Shown here: positions 26,685 through 37,428 of the stretch, in pieces
Layout of the letters: every line of letters starts with the position of its first letter
How positions within the stretch are numbered: position 1 is the stretch's first letter
Source: Salmonirosea aquatica
GTDB lineage: Bacteria; Bacteroidota; Bacteroidia; Cytophagales; Spirosomataceae
NCBI RefSeq assembly: GCF_009296315.1
Contig: NZ_WHLY01000002.1
Location: 5,616,501-5,680,500, forward strand
Direction: 5' to 3'
Length of the DNA stretch: 64,000 nucleotides
Made by a program: the position numbers and the translations under genes
Notes under the pieces: model-generated
What the model was told of the DNA's origin: nothing
What the model saw: the letters and a program-made list of their open reading frames with translations, nothing else
Databases searched by the model: none

Positions 26685-27755
26685 TTAGTCCCACGACTTC
26701 TCCAAAAAAGATACCCAATTTTTCCAGAATATATTTTCAACATCTGCATGGTCATAGCCTTTCGCGGCCAGCAGATCGGTCAGAACCTGCAAATCGGCAA
26801 TCGATTCCATATCGCCGGGAGCTTGTTCTTTTCCAAAGGCGCCATCCAGATCGGAGCCTATTCCTACGTGGTGGGTATTGCCCGCCAACTGACAGATGTG
26901 GTCGATGTGCGCCACGACATGCTCGATACGAAGACCTGTGGATGCAGGAGTCGATATTCCGCGTTGCCAGCCCGGAATCATCATCCAGGCATCGAAAGCC
27001 ATCCCGATTACAGACCCTTTATCAATTAGTAGCTTGAGTTGCTCATCTGAAAATTGACGATTGTGCGGTGTAAGGGCCCGCACCAGATTGTGGCTGGCCC
27101 AGACGGGGCCATTGTAGTCAGGTACAGCATCCCAAAAGGCGCTGTCGCACAGGTGGGTAGCATCGAGGATTATGGAAAGTTTTTCCATTTCCCGCAACAG
27201 CGACTGCCCCAGTGGGCTAAGGGGCTGATCCGCGTCCGTACCGTATGCGTACACGCCGGGACCATAATGGGCCGGACCTACCGCGCGCAAACCCCGCTCG
27301 TAGGCCTCATGCAAATGGTCGAGTGAAAGTAGGGAGTCCGCCCCTTCGAGACTGAGAATGTAGCCAATGGGTAGGTCGTCGGTTTTTTCTGCTGATTGCC
27401 ATAACGTCAGATGTTGCCTTAAATCCTTTGCATTCCGAATCTGTACCATTTCTCCCGCCCATTCCATTGCTTGATACCAGGCCAGTTGTCCCTGAGTTTG
27501 CGCCCAGGCCTGGGCCGGTGAATGCCAGCCGGGTAAGGTACTGTCGGATTTGACATACCGGGCGATCTGCGTGGCCACGCAGAGGCCAATGGTACCCCGG
27601 CGCATTTCGGGAAATGAAACTACCCCTCGGCCCCGGTCAGGTTTGTCCGTCAAGTGGGCTTCCCTGGCCCGGATTTCTGCCAGAGGACGGGTAAGATCAC
27701 GGTTCCATTCCAGGGCATTCATGGCAAGGTCCAGATGGGCGTCGAAGAGAAACAT
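26685..27755 (-). CDS. Membrane dipeptidase family (M19) metallopeptidase
   Basis: A 356-residue zinc dipeptidase of the renal-dipeptidase family. Metal ligands are visible: DAHLD (H7, D9), the bridging Glu in SLEGAD, DATHL, ASHN and GSDLDGAFG. M19 enzymes hydrolyse dipeptides and tolerate a D-amino acid at the C-terminal position. No signal peptide is present, so it acts in the cytosol. It is last in the minus-strand operon with a D-serine dehydratase-like enzyme (52 nt upstream), RidA and a GntP permease, so it may release D-amino acids from imported dipeptides (inference). Confidence 0.9.
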   Translation of the reverse strand: MFLFDAHLDLAMNALEWNRDLTRPLAEIRAREAHLTDKPDRGRGVVSFPEMRRGTIGLCVATQIARYVKSDSTLPGWHSPAQAWAQTQGQLAWYQAMEWAGEMVQIRNAKDLRQHLTLWQSAEKTDDLPIGYILSLEGADSLLSLDHLHEAYERGLRAVGPAHYGPGVYAYGTDADQPLSPLGQSLLREMEKLSIILDATHLCDSAFWDAVPDYNGPVWASHNLVRALTPHNRQFSDEQLKLLIDKGSVIGMAFDAWMMIPGWQRGISTPASTGLRIEHVVAHIDHICQLAGNTHHVGIGSDLDGAFGKEQAPGDMESIADLQVLTDLLAAKGYDHADVENIFWKNWVSFLEKSWD

Positions 27756-27807
27756 GGGATTGATTGATAAAGGGTATAGGATTGTGAGTGGATAGCTGTT
27801 TAAGGAT

Positions 27808-28917
27808 TTAAACCGAAATAATCCGTCGACGGGCCAAAATTGGCCATTTGTCTAACACTGTATGATTTTCGACCACTGCGGCATATTCATGTAGGGCTAC
27901 TGTAGGACAGATATGATAGGGGAGGGCATAGAGCAAATCACCCAATTGGATACGGTCCCAGTGGGCTACCCGAACCACTCCATGCTCCTCACTTTGGCTG
28001 AGAACTTCGTATCGATCTAAATTCAAAAACTTGAAACGACGATCAATCGGATTTTCGGCTGCTACCGCTTTGTGGCCCAGGTCGATGGTAATAATATTTT
28101 CGGCTGGTTTAGAAATTACCCGGGTAGCTATAACTGCGGCATGTTGAAAGGGCTGGTCCAGGAAACGCTCGCCATACCCCCAGTCCCACAGCAGGCAGGT
28201 ACCCGGACTACAATACACAGCCGTCCGTTGGGCATGGACGGTGAAAGTAGGAGAGCCTCCGGCAATGATCATTGGGGCAGGGTACCCTGCCTGTTTTAAT
28301 GACGTCTGAATTTGCTGAATGGGTTTAAAAGCGGCGTCACTGTGGGCTTTCCGTTCCGCAAAAACAGCCTCCCGAATATGGCCGTCGTAGACATGAAGTC
28401 CCTGCAGTTGCAAATGGTCCATTTGCGCAATTTCCTGGTAAAGCTCCAATAGTCCGTGGTGGATCGGAAAACCTGAACGATCCATACCGTTGTTAACGTC
28501 AATAAACACATTGCTTACCCTACCTGCACTGCTTTTACTCAGCTGCTGCGCCGATGCGTGCGAATCTACCAGCGAGGCAAAATATACCTCAGGATATTTA
28601 TTCTGTAAGGCAAATAGTCGCTCTATGTTGGGGCCGACCAGTTGGTAGGCGATCAATATCCATTTTGCCCCGGTTTGCGCCAGCATTTCGGCTTCGGCTA
28701 TGGTAGCGCACTTGAATTTCGTAATGCCGGCCTCCAATTGTAATTGGGTCACTTCCGCCATCTTGTGGGTTTTGACGTGCGGAACCAACCGATCAGCGCT
28801 GCCGGCGATTTGGATCATCAAGGCAATATTGAACTCAATTCTTTCCTTGTAAACCAATAGAGAAGGGGAAAATATCTGATTGGGATTATGGACTTCGTAC
28901 CAGGTGTCAGTCTGCAT
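27808..28917 (-). CDS. D-serine dehydratase-like / D-threonine aldolase family PLP enzyme
   Basis: A 369-residue fold-type III PLP enzyme with an alanine-racemase-like N-terminal barrel. The PLP lysine is K49 in VPHVKTHK, and the C-terminal metal site is H335-x-C337 (HICPT). In characterised relatives, eukaryotic D-serine dehydratases bind zinc through His-x-Cys, whereas D-threonine aldolases use His-x-Asp, so the cysteine favours D-serine dehydratase (D-serine to pyruvate and ammonia). The neighbouring ridA supports this, since dehydration releases 2-aminoacrylate. It lies between ridA (33 nt upstream) and the M19 dipeptidase on one strand. Confidence 0.82.
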   Translation of the reverse strand: MQTDTWYEVHNPNQIFSPSLLVYKERIEFNIALMIQIAGSADRLVPHVKTHKMAEVTQLQLEAGITKFKCATIAEAEMLAQTGAKWILIAYQLVGPNIERLFALQNKYPEVYFASLVDSHASAQQLSKSSAGRVSNVFIDVNNGMDRSGFPIHHGLLELYQEIAQMDHLQLQGLHVYDGHIREAVFAERKAHSDAAFKPIQQIQTSLKQAGYPAPMIIAGGSPTFTVHAQRTAVYCSPGTCLLWDWGYGERFLDQPFQHAAVIATRVISKPAENIITIDLGHKAVAAENPIDRRFKFLNLDRYEVLSQSEEHGVVRVAHWDRIQLGDLLYALPYHICPTVALHEYAAVVENHTVLDKWPILARRRIISV

Positions 28918-28950
28918 TTGTTTTGAATATTGGCTACTGAAATTTACACT

Positions 28951-29418
28951 TCAATGTAATTCAAACATCGCTTCTATTTCTACGGGTATATTGTCGGGCA
29001 AAGAACCCATTCCCACTGCTGAACGTACCCCAATGCCTTCCTCGGTACCCCAAACGGAAGCAAACAATTCGCTGCAGCCATTGATGATGTAAGGGTGCCT
29101 TTCAAAGTCCGGAGTACAGTTGACCATACCCAGTACTTTTATAACCCGCTTGATCCGATCCAGACTGCCTAGGTTTTCCCGGAGGGTGGCCAGTATCGCC
29201 AGACCTACCTGTCGGGCCGCCGCTTTCCCCTGTTCTATATCCAATGCATCGCCAATCCGGCCTTTTATCAAGGTACCATCGGATTGGACAGTACCGTGCC
29301 CCGAAACATATACCCAACGGCTATCGACGATGAGTAAGGGTTTATATACGCCCAGTGGTTTGGGAGCGGGAGGAAGTTCAAGATTCAGCCTGGAGAAATT
29401 TTGCTCGGGAGAAGCCAT
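28951..29418 (-). CDS. RidA/YjgF family imine deaminase
   Basis: A 155-residue member of the RidA family, which hydrolyses reactive enamine/imine intermediates such as 2-aminoacrylate. The core patterns VYVSGHG, GLAILATLRENLGSLDRIKRVIKVLGMVN and the arginine-bearing GVRSAVGMGSLP (substrate-binding Arg) are present; the N-terminal extension of about 20 residues fits the longer YjgF-like subgroup. Its place between the permease (51 nt) and the D-serine dehydratase-like gene (33 nt) fits detoxification of the dehydratase product. Confidence 0.88.
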   Translation of the reverse strand: MASPEQNFSRLNLELPPAPKPLGVYKPLLIVDSRWVYVSGHGTVQSDGTLIKGRIGDALDIEQGKAAARQVGLAILATLRENLGSLDRIKRVIKVLGMVNCTPDFERHPYIINGCSELFASVWGTEEGIGVRSAVGMGSLPDNIPVEIEAMFELH

Positions 29419-29469
29419 AGAAAGTAGGAAAGGAGATATGAATGATGAAACTGTTTTTTGAACAGACTA

Positions 29470-30774
29470 CTATACAAACATACTGAGGGCAAGTACCCCC
29501 AGTAAGCCCACTATCGAAACAATGCTTTCCATGATGGACCAGGTGAGCAGAGTGTCGCGGATACTAAGATTGAAATATTCTTTGAATAGCCAAAATCCGC
29601 CATCATTCAGATGCGAGAACATCAAACTGCCCGCTCCGATGGCCAGCACGATAAGTTCGGGAGCTACGGCATTCTGCATTAGCAACGGGGCCAGAATCCC
29701 CACGGTGGTAAGCCCAGCGACGGTAGCAGACCCGACACACACGCGAATGACAGCGGCGATTCCCCAACTCAGAATAATCGGCGACACCTGTACGCCCTTC
29801 AAGCCTTCGGCAATGTACTGGCTTACCCCACTTTCAGTCATAATTTGCTTGAATACTCCCGCTCCGGCAATGATCAGCAGGATCATCGCTACTCCTTTGA
29901 AGGCCTCCTCCATGGATTTGGATACCTCCCGCATGGAAAGCCCCCGTCGCAGGCCCAGGGCATACGCGGCAAATAATACTGATACCAGCATACTGAAACT
30001 GGGATCGGCCAGAATTTCAATAAGCTTATATCCGGGAATTATTTTATTGATACCCGAAAGGGCCGTCAATAGAAAAACGGGTAGGAGAGCCGCTACCGCG
30101 CTAATGCCCAGGCCCGGCAATTCGTGAACCGGACGTGCTTTTACATCGAACAGCAAGGGGTCGGGTCTTGGATTGAATCGCTTTAATGTACGGCCAAACA
30201 AAGGGCCAGCCACCGCGATGGCAGGAATGGAAACTATCAACCCATAGAGGAGGGTCTTTCCCAGATCGGCGTTGAGTTGGGTAGCTATGGCCGAGGGCGA
30301 AGGGTGGGGGGGAAGGTACCCGTGAGCCACCGACAGGGCCGATAACATGGGAATACCCACATACAGCAGTGGCAGTCCCGCCGAAGAAGCGATCATGAAA
30401 ATCAGGGGTACCACAATTACAAAACCCGCATTATAAAAAAGTGGAATGCCTATCACAAATCCCGCCAGGGCCAGACCCCACTGAATATTCGATTTGCCAA
30501 ACAGACCAATGAGCGCATCGGTAATTCGCTGGGCGGCTCCGCTGTCGGCGACCAGCTTACCGAGCATGGCTCCAAAACCCACAATGAGTACCAATTCACC
30601 CAAGGTACCCCCGATGCCTTTCTGGACAGCTGCTCCGATTTGGCCTACCTCCATGCCGCTAATCAGTCCCAATCCGATGGAGACCAGCAGAAAGGAAATG
30701 AAGGTGTCGAGTTTCAGCCAGGCAATAAGCAGCACCAGGCACAAAATGGCAGCAAACGTGAAGATAAGGGGCAT
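29470..30774 (-). CDS. GntP family permease (gluconate / D-serine DsdX-like)
   Basis: A 434-residue inner-membrane transporter with about 12 hydrophobic segments. Family features include GIGGTLGELVLIVGFGAMLGK, the region around VAHGYLPPHPSPSA and the final FSHLNDGGFW. GntP proteins are proton symporters for gluconate, related sugar acids or, in DsdX, D-serine. With the D-serine dehydratase-like enzyme and RidA downstream, D-serine or another D-hydroxy amino acid is the more likely substrate here (inference). It is first in the minus-strand operon. Confidence 0.9.
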   Translation of the reverse strand: MPLIFTFAAILCLVLLIAWLKLDTFISFLLVSIGLGLISGMEVGQIGAAVQKGIGGTLGELVLIVGFGAMLGKLVADSGAAQRITDALIGLFGKSNIQWGLALAGFVIGIPLFYNAGFVIVVPLIFMIASSAGLPLLYVGIPMLSALSVAHGYLPPHPSPSAIATQLNADLGKTLLYGLIVSIPAIAVAGPLFGRTLKRFNPRPDPLLFDVKARPVHELPGLGISAVAALLPVFLLTALSGINKIIPGYKLIEILADPSFSMLVSVLFAAYALGLRRGLSMREVSKSMEEAFKGVAMILLIIAGAGVFKQIMTESGVSQYIAEGLKGVQVSPIILSWGIAAVIRVCVGSATVAGLTTVGILAPLLMQNAVAPELIVLAIGAGSLMFSHLNDGGFWLFKEYFNLSIRDTLLTWSIMESIVSIVGLLGVLALSMFV

Positions 30775-31139
30775 AAAAAAGAGATAGTTGATAGGGTTCG
30801 GGTTGTATAAGGCGCTAAGGAGTCAAATATAACGATACCCGGGTAAGGGGGCTTGTCAGGCATTACGGGCTTGAAACTAAAATAATCCTATCATTCGTAA
30901 GAAAATCCAAACGCCGGATCGAATTCGGTGGTTCATAAATTCACTTCCCGATGGCAAAAACCGCCCTGTGGGCTCCGAATAGCAAATTACTTTTCAGGAC
31001 ATAAGGCCAAATTCTTGTTTAAACCGCTAAAAATGACGAAATTTGACTCTTTGAATCCAATCATTTGGAGCAAAAATTATACTTCTTTACGGTCAGTTAG
31101 CTAGCACAATCAAATTCTTCGATTCGTTACATTTTTTTT
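30775..31139. other. 365-bp divergent intergenic region between the permease operon and gyrA
   Basis: No coding frame of note is seen. It must hold the promoters of both the permease operon (minus) and gyrA (plus). Several TTTG elements occur at about 31040-31070 (for example near 31045 and 31067), but none pairs cleanly with a TAnnTTTG box, so no promoter is assigned. The last 150 bp are A+T-rich. Confidence 0.4.
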
Positions 31140-33689
31140 ATGGCAGAAACAACAAGTGGAAACATCATCCCCATTAACATTGAGGATGAAATGCGGGGTG
31201 CCTACATCGATTATTCGATGTCGGTTATTATTTCCCGTGCCCTACCCGACGTGCGCGATGGGTTAAAGCCCGTACACCGCCGCGTACTTTTTGGCATGTC
31301 GGATCTCGGTGTGAATTATAACAAGTCGTACAAAAAATCGGCCCGTATTGTCGGCGAAGTGCTGGGCAAGTACCACCCGCATGGTGACTCTTCCGTATAT
31401 GACACCATGGTGCGGATGGCCCAACCTTGGTCGCTACGTTATATGCTGGTCGATGGGCAGGGTAACTTTGGCTCGGTGGACGGAGACTCTCCGGCTGCCA
31501 TGCGGTACACCGAAGCTCGTCTCAAGCGCATTGCGGATGAGTTGCTGAACGATATAAATAAAGAAACGGTTGATTTTCAACCCAATTTCGATGACTCCCT
31601 GCAGGAACCATCGGTATTGCCCGCCAAGTTTCCCAATCTGTTGGTCAATGGTTCGTCGGGGATTGCCGTTGGTATGGCGACCAATATGGCTCCGCACAAT
31701 CTGCGTGAGGTGATCGATGGAGTGGTAGCCTACATCGACAACAACGAAATCACGATCGCGGAATTGATGGAATTTGTGAAGGCGCCTGATTTCCCTACGG
31801 GTGGAACCATTTACGGTTACCAGGGAGTTCGCTCAGCCTTCGAAACGGGTCGGGGCCGGATCATCATCCGCGCCAACACGCACATGGAGGTGTCCAAGAC
31901 GGGACGGGAGCAGATCATCGTGACCGAAATTCCCTACATGACCAACAAGGCCTCGATGATCGAACGCATTGCCGGACTTATCAACGATAAAAAACTGGAC
32001 GGGATTTCGGACATCCGGGATGAATCGGACCGGGATGGCATGCGGATTGTATTCGATCTTAAGAAGGATGCTATCCCCAATATCGTTCTGAACCACCTGT
32101 ATAAATACACCCCGCTGCAAACCTCATTTGGGGTCAACAACGTGGCCCTGGTGAAAGGACGACCCATGATCCTGAATCTCAAAGATCTGATCAGGCACTA
32201 CGTGGATCACCGGGTAGTCGTGGTAACACGCCGGACTGAATACGAATTACGTGAGGCCGAGAAGCGCGCACATATTTTACAAGGTTTGCTGATTGCGCTT
32301 GATAATCTGGATGCTGTAATCAATCTGATTCGCAGTGCCAAAGATCCTGACACCGCTAAGGCGGGTTTGATCGAACAGTTTGCACTTTCTGAAATTCAGG
32401 CCAAAGCGATTCTGGAATTGCGTTTGCAGCGCCTTACCGGTCTTGAGCGCGATAAAATTATCAAAGAGTACGAGGAGATAATGGCCCTGATTACTGATTT
32501 GCGGGATATTCTGGGTAGTGATATCCGCAAATTTGAAATCATTAAAACGGAGTTGAGTGAAATCCGGGAGCGCTATGGTGATGACCGGCGCACCAAGATT
32601 GAATACGCCGCCGAAGAGTTCAGTGATGAGGACATGATCGCTGATGAGGAAATGCTCATCACCATTTCACATCAGGGGTATATCAAGCGCACCCCGTTGC
32701 AGGAGTACCGGATCCAGACCCGGGGTGGGGTAGGGGCACGGGGTGTGAAGACCAAAGATGACGACTTCACTGAACACCTGTTCTCAGCCACGATGCTTAA
32801 TTATCTTATGATTTTTACTGAGTTTGGCAAGCTTTTTTGGTTGAAAGTTTATGAGGTACCTGAAGGAGCAAAAACTTCCAAGGGACGCCCCATCCAGAAC
32901 CTGATCAGTATCGAGTCAGGGGATTCGATCCGGGCAGTGATCAACGTCAAGACCCTGAGCGACGAGGATTATATCAATAATAATTATATTATCATGTGTA
33001 CTCGTCAGGGTACCATCAAGAAAACACTCCTCGAAGCGTATTCGCGTCCCCGGCAAAACGGGATTATTGCGATATCGGTCAACGAGGGAGATCGGTTGTT
33101 GGACGTGGCTTTGACAAATGGCGATAATGACATCGTGATCGCGCAAAGTGCGGGCCGTGCCGTCCGATTCAATGAAAAGGGTGTACGACCCATGGGAAGG
33201 ACGGCCTCCGGTGTGCGCGGGATCAACCTGAGCGATGATCCCAAAAACGAGGTAGTGGGTATGGTCTGTATCAATCGTGAAGATGCGCAATTGCTGGTTG
33301 TTTCTGAAAATGGTTACGGCAAACGTTCGCCCATTGAAGACTATCGCGTCACAAATCGAGGAGGAAAAGGGGTTTCCACTATGAACGCTACCGAAAAGGT
33401 AGGGAAACTGGTGGCCATCCGTGAAGTGACCGAGCAGGACGATCTGATGATTATTACACGCAATGGAATAGCCATTCGCATGAGTGTGACCGACATCCGG
33501 CAGGCAGGACGCAACACCCAGGGCGTAAAACTCATTCGGTTGAATAACACAGACGAAATATCGTCCGTAACCCGTATTCTGAAAGATGATGAAGAAGAAA
33601 ACGAGGAGACTCTGAACGGAAGTCCAACCGAATTAACAGGAGAAAATCCTGTGTCACCTGATGCATCAGATACTGAGGAGTTGCAATAA
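31140..33689 (+). CDS. gyrA: DNA gyrase subunit A
   Basis: The 849-residue breakage-reunion subunit of DNA gyrase. The catalytic tyrosine is Y123 ([10 protein letters not shown]). The quinolone-resistance region reads [10 protein letters not shown], with S84 and D88 equal to E. coli S83 and D87, so the wild-type sensitive residues are present. The C-terminal DNA-wrapping beta-pinwheel includes a GyrA box (TNRGGKGV, about residue 738), which marks it as gyrase rather than topoisomerase IV. The acidic C-terminal tail (EEENEE) is typical. Full length. Confidence 0.97.
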   Translation: MAETTSGNIIPINIEDEMRGAYIDYSMSVIISRALPDVRDGLKPVHRRVLFGMSDLGVNYNKSYKKSARIVGEVLGKYHPHGDSSVYDTMVRMAQPWSLRYMLVDGQGNFGSVDGDSPAAMRYTEARLKRIADELLNDINKETVDFQPNFDDSLQEPSVLPAKFPNLLVNGSSGIAVGMATNMAPHNLREVIDGVVAYIDNNEITIAELMEFVKAPDFPTGGTIYGYQGVRSAFETGRGRIIIRANTHMEVSKTGREQIIVTEIPYMTNKASMIERIAGLINDKKLDGISDIRDESDRDGMRIVFDLKKDAIPNIVLNHLYKYTPLQTSFGVNNVALVKGRPMILNLKDLIRHYVDHRVVVVTRRTEYELREAEKRAHILQGLLIALDNLDAVINLIRSAKDPDTAKAGLIEQFALSEIQAKAILELRLQRLTGLERDKIIKEYEEIMALITDLRDILGSDIRKFEIIKTELSEIRERYGDDRRTKIEYAAEEFSDEDMIADEEMLITISHQGYIKRTPLQEYRIQTRGGVGARGVKTKDDDFTEHLFSATMLNYLMIFTEFGKLFWLKVYEVPEGAKTSKGRPIQNLISIESGDSIRAVINVKTLSDEDYINNNYIIMCTRQGTIKKTLLEAYSRPRQNGIIAISVNEGDRLLDVALTNGDNDIVIAQSAGRAVRFNEKGVRPMGRTASGVRGINLSDDPKNEVVGMVCINREDAQLLVVSENGYGKRSPIEDYRVTNRGGKGVSTMNATEKVGKLVAIREVTEQDDLMIITRNGIAIRMSVTDIRQAGRNTQGVKLIRLNNTDEISSVTRILKDDEEENEETLNGSPTELTGENPVSPDASDTEELQ

Positions 33690-33744
33690 TTGAAATAAAA
33701 TAGCGTATTTAGTACCGTTAATCACAACCAAAAAAACATTCCAT

Positions 33745-35205
33745 ATGAAAAGAATATTTTTTGTTTCTACATTAAGCCTGTTCAGCTTACTGACTTTTGC
33801 TCAGTCAGCTGTGGATCAGGCTATGCTGGATCAGGCCAAAAAAGATAAAGAGAAAAGCGATAAAAGTATCCAGGATGAAAAAGCCAGTGCCAAAGCGGCC
33901 ACTTGGATGGAGCGCGCTCAGCTTTATCAGAACATTGCCCTGCAGTATTCACAGTTGGACTCCAACGCTGCAATGACTGCATACGATGCTTATAAAAAAG
34001 TAGTTGAATTAGATAAGACCAAAAAAGGCGAGCCGGGCCGTTCGGCTAAAGAAGCCCAAGGGGTTCTGGAGGGAGCGGAAGGAACTAACTTGTACACTGC
34101 CTTTGTAAAGCAGGGAGCTGAAAAGTATCAGGCTCAAAACATGACCGAGGCTCTGAAAATGTTTCAGATGGCGCAGCAGATCAATGCGAAGGATACGACA
34201 GCAGCACTATATGGTGGCATATCGGCTCAGCAAGCAGATAAGAAAGATGTAGCTGTTGAAGAATTTGAAAAATACATTAGCAATGGCGGCACCGATCCCA
34301 GTGTGTACTACGGGCTTGCCCAGCTGTACCGAGCTGACAATAAATTTGACAAGGCGATCAGCACCTTGGAAAGAGGTCTGGCAAAAAGTCCAGATAACAA
34401 GGACCTAAAATCAGAGATTGTAAACATCCACCTGGCTTCGGGGAATGAAGATATGGCGATTAATCAATTAAAGGAATTGACCGCCAAGGATCCTTCTAAC
34501 GTCACCAATATGGTGAACCTTGCCATTCTGTATGACAATAGCGCCATCAAGCAAAGCACTAAAATTCGTGAATTGCAGGAAAAAATGGGAGCCTCTAGTA
34601 ACACCATGGACGCTAAGAAAAAGCAGCTCGAAGAGGAGAAAGGAAAAATAGAAGTTTATCAAAACGAAGTAAAACGCATCACCGGCTTGATGAAGAAACA
34701 GCCTAAGAATGCCGATTTGAAGCGTCAACTGGATGAGGTCAATCAATCATTGGAAACTACAAAATCCAATGTTACTAAGTACGAAGGTGAAGTTTCGGCC
34801 ATGGCTGCAAAAGCAAGTAGTGGCGATCAGGCAGCGATGCAAAAGGAAATGGCAGACCTGAAAACACAGTACAGTCAGTATCGTGATTTGTCCATTGATA
34901 CCTACAAAAAGGCTTTGGCGGCAGAACCTGAGAATTACGATGCATTATTCAATTTGGGTGTTTTCTACTTTAATGATGCCGTAGAACTTAAGCGTGAGGT
35001 AGATAATATGAACATGTCCGAGTACCAGCAGCGTGGCAAAGAAGTTGAAGGCCGGGTTTGCGGGAAATTTCAGAAAGCCAAGCCATACTTTGAAAAAGCT
35101 TTGAAAGTACGACCTGATGAAGAAGAAGCGAAAAGTACTTTGGAGAATGTGAACAACATCCTTACTCAATTTACAGAGAAGAAGGTTGAGTGTGTAGCAG
35201 AATAA
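33745..35205 (+). CDS. Secreted tetratricopeptide repeat protein
   Basis: A 486-residue protein with a signal peptide (about 1-19, LLTFAQ-S) and several TPR units (about 95-250 and 390-465, for example ALKMFQMAQQINAKD, KAISTLERGLAKSPDN, YFEKALKVRPDEEEA). They are interrupted by a long charged coiled coil (about 275-375). It is probably periplasmic or attached to the outer membrane by partners. No enzyme motif is seen. It begins 55 bp after gyrA and ends at a strong terminator. Function unknown. Confidence 0.82.
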   Translation: MKRIFFVSTLSLFSLLTFAQSAVDQAMLDQAKKDKEKSDKSIQDEKASAKAATWMERAQLYQNIALQYSQLDSNAAMTAYDAYKKVVELDKTKKGEPGRSAKEAQGVLEGAEGTNLYTAFVKQGAEKYQAQNMTEALKMFQMAQQINAKDTTAALYGGISAQQADKKDVAVEEFEKYISNGGTDPSVYYGLAQLYRADNKFDKAISTLERGLAKSPDNKDLKSEIVNIHLASGNEDMAINQLKELTAKDPSNVTNMVNLAILYDNSAIKQSTKIRELQEKMGASSNTMDAKKKQLEEEKGKIEVYQNEVKRITGLMKKQPKNADLKRQLDEVNQSLETTKSNVTKYEGEVSAMAAKASSGDQAAMQKEMADLKTQYSQYRDLSIDTYKKALAAEPENYDALFNLGVFYFNDAVELKREVDNMNMSEYQQRGKEVEGRVCGKFQKAKPYFEKALKVRPDEEEAKSTLENVNNILTQFTEKKVECVAE

Positions 35206-35214
35206 GGAATTGAT

Positions 35215-35250
35215 AATAAAGCATCCACTTTGTGGATGCTTTATTGTTTG
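35215..35250 (+). terminator. Terminator after the TPR gene
   Basis: A 14-bp stem (AATAAAGCATCCAC and its complement) closes a 3-nt TTT loop and is followed by a short T-rich stretch. Confidence 0.88.
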
Positions 35251-35424
35251 AATAATTTACTTAACATAATATAAATTATAAAACAAAACTATGTTGTTTT
35301 TAAGTTGGGGTAATCTATTCTGCAACAGATATTTATTTGCCGGAGTATGGGGTAAAATAAATCCTCCTTATATTTATCATGAAAGCAGGGTTTGTTTGGA
35401 TTTGTGAGCTATTTACACACACGG

Positions 35425-37292
35425 ATGAAATACTTTTTACTTATTGTTGTTCTATTCACTACATTTCATTCGTACGGACGCCATATTGTGGGCGGTGAAA
35501 TCCGTATGCAAGTTACTGCCGTACCCAATCGCTTTTCGTTTACTTTGATCCAGTTCTGGGATGAGAATACACTCACTTCCGGCAATCGGGATCCGTCGGT
35601 GGAACTGCTTTTCTACCGCAAGCGTGATAACCAGTTGATTCAGAAGGTATCACTTCCCTTCGTATCAACTCGTAATATTAGTTATAAGAACCAAGCCTGC
35701 GCTTCATTCCGTTCGTTAAGAACTCTGGAGGGTACCTATACTAGTCAGATTACCCTAAAATCATCCGATTATAGTGACGCGGGTGGATATTATATTGTAT
35801 GGGAACGATGCTGCCGCAATGATGACATCAATAATATTCAGTCACCCGGATCCAGTGGAATGGTATTCTATCTGGAATTTCCGCCCCTGACCATTCCTAA
35901 CTCCGCGCCTGAATTTAGTTTTCCTAATGGCGACTATATTTGTAAAGACCAGGCATTTTCCATGAATGTGTCAGCTACTGACAATGACGGTGACGAATTG
36001 CGCTATTCACTGGTGACTCCGATGCGGGGTAATACCGGTCGTAACAATCCTATCGGGGACGACTATCCAAAAGCGGGCTACCCGCTGGTAGAATGGGTAC
36101 CTACTGTCTCGGACCGCAATATGATACCCGGCAACCCTGCCCTGGCCATCGACAGTCGTTCGGGACTACTAACCGTTACAGCTAGCCAACTGGGACTTTA
36201 TGTGTTTACCGTACAATGCGAAGAATTTCGGAATGGAGTCCGGGTTGGTTTAGTACGGCGTGATTTTCAATTGCTGGTCATTGAGTGCAGCAAAACTACC
36301 CCGCCTGAACCGGTTATCACTTATAATAAGGTAAAAGCTGAACAAGTGGAGTATTGCCCGGAAAGACCCATTAGTCTTGAAACAGACACTGCTCCCAATT
36401 GGTCGTTCCAATGGCAACTCAACGGGAACAACATCGCCGGAGCCACCAGCTCAACGCTGACTGTACAGGATACGGGTAGCTATTCGGTGGTGAAAAGTTT
36501 CAAAAATTTATGCAGCAAAGATACTTCTTCACAAGTGGTAAAAGTGTTACCAGGTACCCCCCCCCAGCGACTATAACACAGTTAAAAGATATTATTTGTG
36601 AGAATGAAAAACTCAATCTCGTGGGCCCTACCCTGGCCAGTGGATATAGTTTTGAATGGCGTAAGAGCGAGATGGACCAAATAGTAGGTTCAGAGCCCGT
36701 GCTCACCGTTACCGAACAAGGTACATATGAATTATTAGTACGGGATGAAAAAAATGGTTGTACCGCCTCGGATAGCGCTGTGGTGTCGGTGGAAAGGATC
36801 AGCGTAAATTTGCCTCCCCGACTGAGTCTGCAAAAGGGGAATTCCATAGTCATAAACTCCGAAGTTGAATCCACGGCATTTCCCGTTACTTACCAATGGT
36901 CTCCACCCGAAGGTCTCAGTAGTGATACTGACTCACTGCCCAGCGCTTCCCCGCAAAACTCGATGACCTATGTCCTGCAAGTAACTTCGCCAATTGGATG
37001 TTTGGCATCAGATAGTGTACAGCTGGAAGTTTTTGACCGACTGTACATTCCTGATGCATTTAGTCCAAACGGCGACGGAGTTAATGACGTACTGGACATA
37101 TACAACGGTTCCAATCAGATCCAGGATATCCGAATAATTAACCGCTGGGGCGAGGTTGTCTTTCAGTCTCCGAACTACGATAATCCCTGGGATGGTACCT
37201 ATAAACAAACCAAAGTACCCCAAGGGACGTATATTTACCTGATAGTGACCCCCTTTTACAATTATAAGGGTACTATTCTTATTCTGTACTAA
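35425..37292 (+). pseudogene. T9SS-type adhesin-like protein 1, reading frame broken at a C9 tract
   Basis: A cell-surface, adhesin-like protein in two frames: 35425-36576 and about 36560-37292. It has a signal peptide (MKYFLLIVVLFTTFHSYG), an N-terminal domain opening HIVGGEIRM with WERCCRN, one set of three Ig/PKD-like modules (FQWQLNG, FEWRKSE, YQWSPPEGL) and the gliding-motility/type B T9SS sorting domain (IPDAFSPNGDGVND, INRWGEVVF, NPWDGTY). The frame is lost at nine C (36557-36565); ten C (or seven) would give one protein of 622 residues. As written, the first frame stops before the sorting domain. It may be phase-variable, a real mutation or a sequencing error. A paralogue follows. Confidence 0.85.
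36557..36565 (+). repeat. C9 homopolymer at the frame break of adhesin 1
   Basis: Nine consecutive C after GGTA, the longest C/G run noticed in the window. One extra C, or two fewer, joins the two halves of the surrounding gene. Confidence 0.9.
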
Positions 37293-37428
37293 AGTCTCCC
37301 CCATCCCCTCTTTAAAAAATGTACCCTCGAAACTTGGGAGCTTGCTTTCCCATGCAAGGGATCGGTACGTTCAAGAAATCAGTTGTTTCATCCCAATGAT
37401 GGGCCAGTCAGTACATTAGAGAAAATTT

